Assembly (NCBI RefSeq): GCF_030272615.1
Contig: NC_081408.1
Location: 764,602,173-764,666,172, forward strand
Length of the DNA stretch: 64,000 nucleotides
From: Cryptomeria japonica
Lineage: Eukaryota > Streptophyta > Pinopsida > Cupressales > Cupressaceae
Reading direction: 5' to 3'
In this document: in pieces, positions 35,197 through 48,000 of the stretch
Layout: the number at the start of each line of letters is the position of its first letter
Position numbering within the stretch: position 1 is the first letter of the stretch
Position numbers and translations under genes: made by a program
Notes under the pieces: model-generated
Databases searched by the model: none
Seen by the model: only the letters and a program-made list of their open reading frames with translations
Told to the model about the DNA's origin: nothing

Positions 35197-37014
35197 ATAA
35201 AATGACCCAAAAAAACTTTAGAGACATTACTCTTGGAAACCAGAATTGTATACAATCATTATGTAATGATCACGGTAGATTATTCAATCTATAACCCTTA
35301 ATAGACTAAAAACATGGATTAAAGAAAATAGGTAGGCCATTTTTGGTAGAAACATTCCCTAGTTCTAGAGCAACACAGATTATTTGCCTACTGAAAGCTA
35401 AACATTTAGAGAGGCTTAAGAAAAATAGAGAGAGGAAACTTTTAAAGTAAGGGGGAAGGCATTGAAAATGTTAGAGGTATGAAGAATATTGTTCAATAAG
35501 ATATTTCATCAATCCATGTATAGAATAGATGCATGTTACTTTGAGTATGTAATATCTAGGATTTATATTCTTAGCATACTTTTAAACCATTGAAAGCTAG
35601 TTTTTGTTTAAATGGAAGTTAATCTAGTTGTTCCATTTGACATGTGTGACTTTTGTTGGTAATTTGTTAGACTGTTAGGTTAATTTGTCATTTATTATGC
35701 AACTTAATGTAGAATGCACCTTAAGGAACTATGTGGACATGATGAAAATATATAGTTATAGTTTTCTTTTATTTAATAAAATTATAAAGATAACATATCT
35801 AAAGATCTCTCTTGTTTGAAGACATAAATTATTCAAGAAATCAAATAAGTTAGAAAGTTTGATTAAGGAGAATTTAAACCTTAAAATCCAATAAATTCCT
35901 AAAAGTGTTTATAAACATCATTAGGCCTTTGATGCTATAAAAAATGAGGTTGGGATCATGCTCCAAATAATATGAGATTCGATATAAAGCTTTACATCAA
36001 AAAATAAAAAAATAAAAAAAACGAACAAGGAAAAGTAGAATTGTAATCATTTAACAAAATTTAAAGAGAATGAAACTAGTTATAAGGATTCACTTATTGT
36101 TTTTGGATTCGATTGCATATGCAAAATTTGCATACACAATCAAATCCAGAAACGATAAGTTAATTTTAGCATGGATTGTTGAAATTTGAGAGCATTAATT
36201 AGTTATAAGGATTAAATTGTGACTAAATTCAAAAACAAATAATCAAGCATGTTGAGTTATATTCATTAAACAAAGTTTAAAATAGAATGAAACTAGTGGT
36301 AAGAATTCAATTGAGAATAATGTTGAGAACAAGCAATCAAGCATATTGAGCTACTAGAAAGTTGTTTGTGTTGCTTGTAGTGCATGTTGTTCTAGCACAT
36401 TGAGTAAAACGTTTTGATTACATTATGTAGAGTTGATTAAATTTTTTATTATTTTGTATGGACAAAGATTCTTGAAAATTTATCCACCCACCCTTTTATT
36501 TAGTAAGTAGTTTCATGATGGAGGCCAACTTCATAAAATATGTCAGTGGGTGCTATTGTGATTTTTGAATAGTTTTTACAAGATAGCCACATAGATTTTG
36601 TAACCAAATTTAAAACTTAAACTTTTAAGAAATCGATTTTCTTAGAAAAAATAAAAAAATAAAAAATTGTATTAATAACAACAATAAATTTTAGAATAAT
36701 GTGATAACAAATTCTTTTAAATAGAAATTGTCCCATCCTAAATTCACCTTTCAAAATCTTTAAAGAAAAACACCTATTTTCTCAAATAAATTTTAATTTA
36801 CCCTCTACACAACGTTTTTGCTGTCTTGTAAGACCCATGTTGCACAAAACTAAATGGACTACGAAAGACCATTTCATTAAAGTAGATTCCTAACGTAACT
36901 AAATCACTCTTAATCTACTTTAGTTGAAGTGTATTTTTCCATTAAAATAATAAAAATAAAAGACGAATACAGATTAATTGGAGAAACGGATTTAATGGCA
37001 CATAAGCATTTGCT
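35197..37014. repeat. Direct duplication, copy 1
   Basis: Begins ATGACCCAAAAAAACTTTAG and ends ATGGCACATAAGCATTTGC. Matches 37180-38763 throughout, except for about 270 bases near 35440-35710 that copy 2 lacks. Beyond 37014 it continues with an AT-rich tail related to 18.7-18.86 and 58.8-58.99 kb. No coding. Confidence 0.8.
36091..36163. repeat. Imperfect palindrome in duplication copy 1
   Basis: Arms of about 36 bases with roughly 80 percent complementarity by eye around GCAAAATTTGC. The left arm contains TTTTTGGATTCGATTGCATA and the right arm TACACAATCAAATCCAG. The partner in copy 2 is at about 37809-37882. The CACAATCAAATCC core also occurs in the foldback at 30.3 kb. Confidence 0.6.
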
Positions 37015-37179
37015 ACATAGACGCTTCCCTCTATCATCTTGTTTACAATTCATTAAATTTTATCTTTACTCTCACATTTATCTCAAGAAATTAAATATAT
37101 CAGTATTATAAACTATTAAATACATCTATTAATTATTTTTGTATTAATAAAATATTTATTTTTTATTTTTTATTTCATG

Positions 37180-38763
37180 GATAAAATGACCCAAAAAACC
37201 TTAGCAACATTACTCTTGGGCTTAGCAATTATGTTTGTATATAATCATCATATGATGATCAAGGTAGATTAATCAATCTACAACCTTAAATAAACTAAAA
37301 ATGGATAAAAGAAAAGAGAGTAGGCCATTTTTGGCAGAAACATCCCCTAGTTGATGAGAAACAATGATTATTTACATAGTGAAACCTAAACATTTAGAGA
37401 GGCTTAAGGAAAAAAGGGAGAGGAGGATTTATTATTAGGCACACCTAAAGGAATTATGTGGACATGATGAAAATGCATAGTTATAGATCTTTTTTATTTA
37501 AAAACATTGTAAAGAGCCCATATCTAAAGATCTATTTTTTTTTGAAGAAATGCATTATTTAAGAAAATAAATAAGTTAAAAGGTTTTTTTAAGGAAGATT
37601 CAAACCTTGCGATCCAAGAAATTCCTAAAAGTGTTTATAAACATTGTAAGGCCCTTGATGCTATAAACAATGAGATTGGGATCATGCTCCAAATAATATG
37701 AGATTTGATATAAAGCTTTACATCAAAAAATAAAAAAATTGAACAAGGAAAAGTAGAATTATAATCATTTAACAAAAATTAAAGAGAATGAAGCTAGTTA
37801 TAAGGACTCACTTATTGTTTTTGGAATCTATTGCATATGCAAAATTTGTATACACAATCAAATCCAAAAAAAGAAGAAGTTAATTTTAGCATGGATTTTG
37901 GAAATTTGAGAGCATTAATTAGTTATTAGGATTAAATTATGACTAAATTCGAAAACAAACAATCAAGCATGTTGAGTTATATTCATTAAACAAAGTTTAA
38001 AATAGAATGGAACTAATGGTAAGGCTTTAATTGAGAGTAATGTTGAAAACAAACAATCAAGCATATTGATCTACTAGGATGTTGTTTGTGTTGCTTGTAG
38101 TGTAAGTTGTTCCAGCACATTGAATAGAACGTTTTGATTACATTATCTAGAGTTGATTATATTTTTTATCATTTTGTATGGACAAAGATTCTTGAAAATT
38201 TATCCACCCACCCTTTTATTTAGTAAATAGTTTCATGGAGGAGGTCAACTTCATAAAATATGTCAGTGGGTGCTATTGTGATTTTTGAATAGTTTTCACA
38301 AGATAGCCACATAGATTTTGTAACCAAAGACAAACTTAAAACTTGACCTTTTAAGAAATCGATTTTCTCATTTAAAAAAAGAAAAAGAAAAAAAAAATCC
38401 CCCAAAATTCTATTAATAACTGCAATCTAAACTTTATATTAGCATGATGTGATAATAAATTCTTTTAAATAGAAATTGTCCCATCCTAAATACACCTTTC
38501 CAAATCTTAAAAAAAAAACACCTATCTTCTCAACTAAATTTTAATTTACCCTCTAGCCAACGTTTTTCTTGTCTTGTAAGACCCATTTTGCCCAAAACTA
38601 AATGCCGGACTACGAAAGACCGTTTCATTAAAGTAGATTCCTGACGTAACTAAATCACTCTTAATCTACTTTAGTTGAAGTGCATTTTTCATTAAAATAA
38701 TAAAAATAAAAGACGAATACAGATTAGTTGTAGAAACAGATTTAATGGCACATAAGCATTTGC
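37180..38763. repeat. Direct duplication, copy 2
   Basis: Second copy of the 35.2-37.0-kb segment, ending at CACATAAGCATTTGC, after which the sequence switches to the ANK-KAP gene's 5' flank only about 80 bases before its start codon. The immediate upstream region of the gene therefore consists of this duplicated repeat. Confidence 0.8.
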
Positions 38764-38845
38764 GCTGGTAGTGAAGTTTGTAATGTTTTGTGTTCGGTTC
38801 TGTTTTCAACATAGATAGCGTTTTGGGTTAGACAACCAGGTGAAT

Positions 38846-39095
38846 ATGGCCTTTCAAAAGTTGGAAAGGAGTTGCCGAACTCCAGACGGATGGCGCTTGG
38901 CAACTGTGGAAGAAGCGAAGCACAATCTGGATTCAATAAAGCGTGATAATCTGTTAGGGGAATGGGACAGAGCCCGTCTTCTAAATGGCTGGATAGGAGG
39001 CGCTGGTTACGACTTCAATGTCCAAGAGGGTTTCAGAAGCTGTCTTGGATACATGTTAGTCGTTCAGTCACTAACTCCCGAAATTCTCAACACAG
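38846..39095 (+). CDS. ANK-KAP gene exon 1
   Basis: 83 codons plus one base. The ATG at 38846 is the first in frame; an in-frame GTG six bases earlier is unlikely as a plant start. Encodes a compact domain with [27 protein letters not shown] and [10 protein letters not shown] do not recognise this domain. Donor AACACAG/GTATGC, phase 1. Confidence 0.8.
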
Positions 39096-42000
39096 GTATG
39101 CATAACGTCTTTCAAGGCTTTATTAACATAGATACAAGATAGTAGAATGCAGATAACAAAATATGTTTACTGAAAATTTCAAAGCTTCAAGTAAGTTAGT
39201 GGTGATGTTGCAATATGATAATTAGGCTGACGTTTCTATATCATCCACAAAATAGATGACAGGAATGCGGCCCTATATTCCAAGGTTCCTAAAATGAGTA
39301 ACGAGGAAAGGAGTGCAGCGTTGTTGTTATGCTGTGAAGATTGGAATAAGGAAGTTCTTTATTGGTTGACGGCAGGTGAGACAGAAGAGGTTCGCGCGAG
39401 GGAGAATGCAATATGGGAAAGTGATGAAACAAAAGCGGCAAGCGAACTAGTAAGCGCAATAGCCAGGGAGTGGCAGGGTGTGTGTACAAAGAGCAGAGTG
39501 CCAACAACGGAATTGTCCCTCGCTTCTGTGGAAGAATTCAAAAGCAACATCCGGAAGCTTTTCCAAGACTTGGAGAGCAACACTCGAAAGCTTTTTGAAG
39601 AATCATTCTCACGCATTGGATATAAATATTTGAGTGAAATGGGTTTGGAAAGGTATTTGGAGGTGTTTGAAGACTCTGGGTTTGACACAAGCGTGCCCTC
39701 GACTTGGGAGGCCGTTGCTCATACAGTCTGGTATGTTGAGGTGGAAACCGGGCTTTCGGCGAGCTTCTCCCTCCTGTGTTCCGGATTATATGATCAACTG
39801 GTGATGCATTCTCAAACAGAGAGCATGGACGATCGAACAATTCTCGCATCACTGATTGGCAGGGCCTATGAGTTATTAGATGACACCGAGGATATTTATT
39901 CGGCTTTCGTAAAGGCAGCGGGGACACAAACCGAAGGCAATTGCGAGCAGTTTGATAAAATTTTACGTGACCAAGGGTTCCCAACGTTGAGCTGTAAAGG
40001 CAAGTATGATGTCTTAGGCGCCTTTCTTGAGGGGGCGGCAAGGGATGGTGATGTAAATTTGGTAAGAAGGCTCATAGAGAGTGGCGTGCAGCCCTATGCA
40101 ACAAATTATAGAACAGGACTAACAGCATTGCACTATGCAGCATTCCTGGACAATGAATCCAGTGGACTTAAAATCGCAGAGATGCTGCTTAAAGAAGATA
40201 AAAGCCTTGCAAACGCAGTTGACGACGATGACAAGTTGACTCCTCTACATCTAGCTGCAAATTGTGACCACGCCGAAATGTGCAGACTCCTCCTCCAGAA
40301 CAACGCAAACGTGACTTCCAAAGATGAGTATGGTCTAACTCCACTTCACCATGCATTACGGGACAATGTACAAAATGAAGAGCTTGTTCGTGTTCTGATT
40401 TCAGCGGAAGGAAAGGACAGTGTAGAAGGGAGCGCTCGGTTGGTGGATGTCAAGGACAAGTATGAAAAGACGCCATTGGATTTTGCTCTTGGCGCAGAGG
40501 ACGCCAATGTGAATATGGTGGCGTGGCTGCTGTCACTGTCGAGCCAACCAGAATGTTATTTCAAGAAGCTGCACCGGCTCTCATTATATCTGCGCGAGTC
40601 TTCGCGAATGGGATATGAGGATCTCGTTGAAAAGCTGCTGAATGAAGGAGCCGATCCTTTAGACCCAGACGATGAAGGAAAGATAGCTGTCCATTACGCT
40701 GCCGAGGGTCCGGACCAGGATGTCGCATGTGAAATTATTAAAAAGCTAATGTTTGATAAAAAGCAAGGAAGTATAAACGTGAACAAAGCATCAGCGGGTG
40801 ATAAATACGGAAGAAACGTGCTTCATGTCGCAGCTTTCCTTGGACGGAAAGAGCTCTGTCGTTTTCTTGTAGATCTCGACAGAAATATGATAGATAGCAA
40901 GGATCGTGATGGACAGACTGCTATATATTATGCAGTGGCCGGGCTGCATGACGAACCCTCTGTTCTAGGCGAGTTCATTTCAAGGAAACAACGTAGAAAT
41001 CAAGCTATTGTCAAAGATTTCAGCCAAACAACCCCCTTGCATGTGGCTGCTGCTAGTGGCCACTTAAAAATGGTGAAAGAGCTTCTTTCATTGGTTTCAG
41101 AACAAGAGCGTAAGAATTACGTTGAGGCAACAGACGTGCTGGGTCAAACAGCTCTGCACAGAGCAGCAAGTGGAGGCCACGAGGAAATTGTTGAAATGCT
41201 TCTCGCAAATGGAGCCCATCCGTTAAAAGAACGAGATTGCAATGGCAAAACTTCTCTGCATTTTGCGGCTCAAGCGGATGGTCAAGATGCCGTGAAAATA
41301 GCCAACTTACTTTTGAAAAGCTGTGAATCGAATGAACAGAAATGCCTTCTTTTGTTTGCTTCTGCAGTTGGAATTGGTAAACCCAATCCTTTGCTTGAGG
41401 AATATCTTGAACAGGAAAAAAGTAAAATAAAGGAAACACTAGGGGCGGAGAATTTGGTAAGAGTAGCGGCAAGATTAGGCGATATAGATATGACACGGGA
41501 GTTCATCACCAGGGGTGCAAATATTGCTCTCATTCACAATAAGGAATGGAATGCCTCTCTCCCAACCGAAGAAGAAAAAACAAATGTCCGATATGGTATG
41601 TTTGCTTATACCTTTTCATATTGCATCTTTTCTCAACTAAAAAAAATGAGTGCAGCTATGAAGATTTCTTTTTCTTTTTCTCTTTTTCCTTACTCAGTTC
41701 TGGACCGAATTAAGAATATTGTTGAACAAGGGACCGACAAACCGGCTCTGGAGGATAATCTTGGTACGTACAATTATCTCGACTCCGTAATTATCTAGTT
41801 AAATTATCTTAACTTTGTAATTATCTAATTTAATCAAAGAAGACACACGAATTCACAGGCGAAATTTCCTAATATTTTCCGGTATAAAATTGGGCATGCA
41901 GGACGAAGTCCCTTTGCAATTGGGCTGGCTGCATTATTTCTGAATCCTTTCATGAAATCTCCTATTACTGTGGGAATCTCCGGAGAATGGGGAAGTCTAG

Positions 42001-45000
42001 TGTTATGGTTCAGGTAATCATCCTTCCTTAAGATTTTAGCAATTTTGCCTCACATTATTAAATCTGGTATCAATCTGAATCGTTGTGCTTCCAGACCGAG
42101 AGCATTCTTCTGAAGACAGCGGCACAATTAGCATTCACAAATTCATTTCAAAAAAACGATATTAATGAAGCAGCAGAATCCAAATTATCTGTAACAGGGG
42201 AAACCAGGAGGAGGAAAATAGCAAATGCGATAGAGAGGTTAGAAGCTAAAAGATCGATTGGCCTTAATATTATTGACAATATTTATTACTCTGTCAAACA
42301 AGCAAAGAACTTCACGGCAGAGGTAGACGCGCACACCCTACATTCACAGATTAGATGCCCTTATTTATAGTTACAATGTCTGCTAACTTAAAATTTCAAA
42401 TTTTAAGGCGTACATTTAGTTTAAATGTTTCTTTAAGCACTTTATGGGTTTTAATGTTTCTTTTTAAAAGTATTTATGAGTTTTAAACTTTAAAAGGAAA
42501 TTAGGTTGTTCCATGATTTATTTATTTGATAATATATTTTTAAAATGATGTGATATATAATTTGTTACATTAATATAAAAAAGATTATGTTATATAGAAG
42601 GGAATAAGTTTTTAATTTAAAATTTTTCATTTTTTTTGACAAAAGGTAATAAAATCATTAAGCTTGTTATTTAATAATATGTCTCAATTTCTAATGGTTT
42701 AGGTTTTCTCTTTCTTCAGTGATTTATAATGCATCTTACACTCGACTATATAGTTAGATGTGTCTTTTAACATAATTACAACCACCTTAATTCAAAAACT
42801 TTCAAATATTTTGATTATCACCTTTTGATTTGTATGCCAAGCATTCAAAATTGAGTGCCCAAGGTTTTTTATTTAAGGAAAAAACCTAGCATAATAGGAT
42901 CGTCAAATTGCATTGCTTCTATATATATGTCTATGTGTGTGTGTGTGTGTGTACATACATACATATATATGTATATATGTATATGTATATATGTATATGT
43001 ATATATGTATATGTCTATATGTATATGTATTGTATATGTATATGTATATATGTATATGTATATGTATGTATTGTGTGTGTGTGTGTATGTCTATATGTAT
43101 ATGTATGTACACACACACACATGTGCATCAACACAATCATTTATGATTGCTACACGAAGCATTTACACTTTCTCAAGTTAGATACCTTCGATCTTGTCAC
43201 ATTGAAATATAACTAATATATTATTTTATTATATATTTTGGGCACTTTGTGTTCAATCTATCTTCTATGTATGAAAATCCACATGAGATTATGATCAATG
43301 GATAAAAATGCATTGGTTTTTGAAATCAAAGGATGAAAACTCTATTTTTGTGAGAGAATTCTCACTCAAAGAGTGTATTGGAGCACTGAAGATTTTTAAG
43401 AAAGTTTAGTGTGAGTATTAATACCATGGATACATATGGTTTTGATTAGATAAAAGATGGGATAGGCTCATTACCAATACATAACAGCTAACTAGTGCAC
43501 ATGTGGAAAAATCACAAGCAATGAGCCCACTGAAAAAACAAAACCAAAAATGGATAGGCCATTTTTGAAAGGGAGAATTTGACTAGGTCCTCAAATCAGT
43601 AGAGCCAAAGTTCACATCACACCAAAAACATCAAACTAGAACAAAGGTATTTAGGACAGAACCTTGAACCATCCATAAAATACCCATTAAACTAAAAGAT
43701 AAGTGGCCAAGGGAGCAAAAAACAACATATGGATTTTGATTGCCATTCCACAACTTTATCCTAATAATAGGACAACAACCCTATTCCACAAAAGGAACTA
43801 TAGGAGAAAAAAGGACAACAAGAGAAGAAAAACCAACCCAAACAAAAGATGACAGTCCCCAAAAGAAATCAACATTGACCACTATGACAAGTAGGAAGAG
43901 AGTGAAGCCCTCTCTAGTTAGGAACCCTTAGGGTAACCAACCCTTAGTACACCACCACTTCCAACCTTCCGCAATAAGCTAAACACCAAATCCACCAAGT
44001 AAACCATCTTTCCTTAAGAACTAAAGTGAAGTCACCACTCTAAAGACCTTATTCAACCCCCCACTAGGCAAACTACACCGCAAAAGGAGATCTTATAGGA
44101 AGCAAACCAATGGCACAAGCCCCACCAAAGGAACTTAAGATCCAAACCAGGTCCCTTTGCATAAGAAGAGGAAAAACACCTTCAAGCCAAACACAAAGAA
44201 TATAGTCCAAACATCCACATTATCCTTCCAAAAACCCACTTTTTTAGAATACATAAAGGAACACCAAATATTTGTAAGGGACTATAGGGGCAACAAGCAT
44301 AGTCAAAACAAAAACCAACTCCCTACCACAACCCACAATCAAAACCAAGGAGAAGAGAGGCTTCTGAAGAAAAACAATCAAGACAAGACACAAAAAAAAA
44401 ATAAAGGACCCATCCCCAAGCACCATTAGTAAAGAGGGAGTAGAGGAACCAACAAATCCCTCCCCCAACATGCATCCCATAGGACAGGTCTAGGAAGATG
44501 CAAAGAAAATGCAACCCACCTGAGAAAAACCCAATAATGGGAAAACATGCAGCTCCCAAGCAACATAACGTGAGGATATGGTAGGAACCAGATGAGGGGA
44601 TTGCCTCCCCATAGAGAATCACCACTCCTTGCACCAAATACACTATTGAGAAGCCCCTTTTGTAGCAGATTGCATAGAACAAGCAACAAATACTCCCTCA
44701 TGGAAGGGGGCAAAATAGATAACCCCAAACAACAATAGTCACCATGAGAGTCACAAAGGGGACCCAAAATTCCACTATGAAATCCGTAAAGGGAGCCCAA
44801 AGACTGGGCCAAGCCAAGAGATCAACTAGGATGAGAGATAATATCCCTCAAAAATGCATGTGGCACAGGATATAGCCTCCAACTGACCCAAAATGGGGCA
44901 CCAAGAAGGAGGAGGCAAAATCAAGTATCCTAGAAGCATGATTTCCCAAAAGAGGGCCAAGCCATCGACTAGGAAAATCCACACACCATCACCATTATCT

Positions 45001-48000
45001 TCATTATTCCCATCTCCATCACCGTCACCTTTCTCTACATCTCATGCAGTCTCACCTCCTCCTGAAACCCGAGCACTCCCCTTCCCACTCTCCATTATTT
45101 GGAGACTATCGTGGGTGTATAGTTTTTCTTGTTATTGTTATGTTGATCACCATAATATTCCATTCTAATAGAGAATGTTTCAAATCAATCTAATTTGCTC
45201 CTAGAGTTTGATTCTCTATTTATGGAAGCTTATGAGTTGACTAGTCATTTTCATTGATGTTGTTTGATTTAACAAAATTAGTGTCATTTAAATATTTTTT
45301 GGTAGGATTGTTGTTTGTTGAAAATATGGCATTTTTAATTAAAACATGGGAAGAGACATTACAATGTTGAGGATCTCTAGGATTTGAGATTTTAGAATCA
45401 CTATGACTTCTACAATCACTCATGATATTCACATCTTTACCATACAAATTTATGAATAAAATTACATGTAGACTCATCCAATTGTAGGCACAAAGCATGG
45501 GGAAAAGTCATTTGATTTTTAACTCCCCTTCTTGTATTATTTATAGATTCTTGTTTGGCATGCTAAGGTATGAAATGAGAAGATAAATGTTGTAGTAGAG
45601 AACATTAATGTTACGTGTTATTTAACTTCTAATGATTGGATATTCTTGAGGTGACAAGGACATTTGTAATAGTGGGTTGAGAAAAGGATTTTGGTTGTGT
45701 ATGGATCCATGGTTCTTTATGCTAAAAACTGACATGGATATGTGCTAGAGTTCCAGAGAAATTAGGGAGTCCATTACATAAAAGGGTGATATAGGAAGCT
45801 TGGGAACTAAGGAGATATAGGGAATGTGGACTTATATATGGGTAAGGTGTATGAGAGCCTAAATAGACTAGGGATGTAGGGATAGAGAGATAAAGAATTA
45901 GGCCTTAGGGTTTTAGAGGGAATGGGCATATTGTCACCAAGTATAAATATGCAAGTTTTATCGAAAATCATGGTGCACTTTGAAATGTGAAGTGTTTGGA
46001 GCAATCAGAAATGGCGAGACATGAGGAATTTGCAAAAATTTAAAGAAGATGACTTCTTTTAGTATCCTAGAGTTTGAAGGGGGATAGGAAGCAGGAAGAA
46101 TCTAATATTAGGGGAAGGAAAAAGAATGGGTATAGATTAAAAGTTGTGGCCTATGAGGTACTAAGGACTAAGGAGCATGGTCCATCAAGGGTCTCTTGGC
46201 TTTAGGGAAGTTTGAAAGTTTGAGAAAGGGAGCAAGGATGAGTATGGTTTGGTATTTCAAGGAGACTTGGAAAGCTAATAATAAGTGGAAAGGTGTAAAG
46301 TTTATTAAAAATTTTTAAAAAGAGACTAAGAACACCTTGAATAAAACACATAAAATAACGAAAAAATCACCAAAATTGCCACCAAAATATGAAATGACCC
46401 CCATGATCATTAAAGCCAAATTAAACATAATGGATAGGTCCCAAGCTATCAAATAACTCTTAAAAACATGTAATAGCCTAAAATCACATGGGAAAGGCTA
46501 CATTATAAGGCATTGATAGAAAAATTACCTCTAACAAATTTCACTAAAGAATTTCAAGATAAAACCTTTGAAAAACTATCGTTAAACAATACATAATATA
46601 AGGGACCCAAACGACAATATTTGTTGGACCAGTCATCAATATCTAGTTAATAATCTCAAATGGACAACAAGGAGTGGTAGAAAATAGAGAAATAAGACGT
46701 TCTCAAAATGGGGTTCCACCACTCTTTATCTTATTAGGCCCCAAAAGTACTTTATCTTTCTTGTGTTTAAGGAGCAAGTACAAGTAGTGGTGAATGGATC
46801 TCAAAAAGCATATTAGTAAATGGAATGATCTTGGAAAGATAAAGCACTCCAAGACTAAACTATAGGCTTGACCTAGTCTTGAGTAAGCCTTTAGATTCAT
46901 CAGAATTTGAAATTGACATGGAGCTAATCATTATATTCTATTTCATTTGCTCACGCTCTTATTTAATCTAGGTTTGAGTGGTTGAGATTGATAGCATCAT
47001 TAAATAGACTCTAAATCAATATAGGGTGTCTTTATTTTTTCTATATTTAAATGAATTATCAATTTCAAAACCCATCTAATACTTTTTCTCTAAGGCTTAT
47101 CCTTTTTTCCCTTTTACCTAATTTTTGGTATTCAAATTTATATTTTCTTAGTTTGCATATATTATAATCAAATATGAAAGTTAGTATCTTTCAAAACATC
47201 ATTTTGTCTTCTCCCCTAATGGATAAAGTATGCATTATCCATCATGATAAGATAGATAAAAAACTTTAGTCAATAATAATTGAATCTCTATACACTTTTT
47301 CCTTTCAATATCTCTTCCCATTTTAAATTTCTATTCTTTATAATATAATTATTCTTTAAAAATCTAACATTAATATTCTAATAGATTAATTCTATTTAGC
47401 ACTAGTTCAATATTTAAATTTATATATGTTATTCAATAAAATAATTATAATTTCTAGTATATAATAACTCTTTAGTATTGGTATCTTCTAAACTCTTGTC
47501 TCTTCATACTTGATATGTCTCATATTAAAACCCTGAAATATATGAATATTAAAATCTAAGTTGCTCATGGTTTCTCTTTTAAGATTGTGAAGTGCTATAG
47601 ATCTTAATAAGGATTATTATGAATAGTCTTTCAATTATATTAATTTTTTTTATTGCGCGCTGATATTATATTGGAAAGAACAGGTTTCAAAAACAATATT
47701 ACTAAAGACCAAGAAACAAACAGCTGAACAACCAGACTTGAAAAAACTTTCCAAGGTAAATAATTTATGTGATCTAATTATAATATTTTTAAGTTTAATT
47801 CATCATTATAAAGTTAATTTTATAGATAGTATTATAAAATGTAAGATATTTTAGGTAGATCTTTCTCTAATTTATAGAAAAGGCATCTCCCCACGGAAAC
47901 TTTTATCATGGATTAGGAAAATGACATGGATAGAAGATTCTTTAAAATTTTCGTTATTTTTCATTCAACTTGAAATTAATGGTAGAAGAATGCAAACTAC

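Noticed and set aside
38840-38845. GTG start six bases before the ATG of exon 1
   Set aside because: A plant nuclear gene is expected to use the ATG at 38846.
39288-41533. Minus-strand open frames opposite the ankyrin exon
   Set aside because: Antisense shadows of a clearly coding plus-strand exon.
42855-43216. Overlapping open frames around the intron 5 microsatellite
   Set aside because: Translations are Tyr/Val/His/Thr dipeptide repeats open in many phases.
43740-45168. Several open frames on both strands in intron 5
   Set aside because: No reverse transcriptase, endonuclease or other motif was found; they overlap each other on opposite strands.
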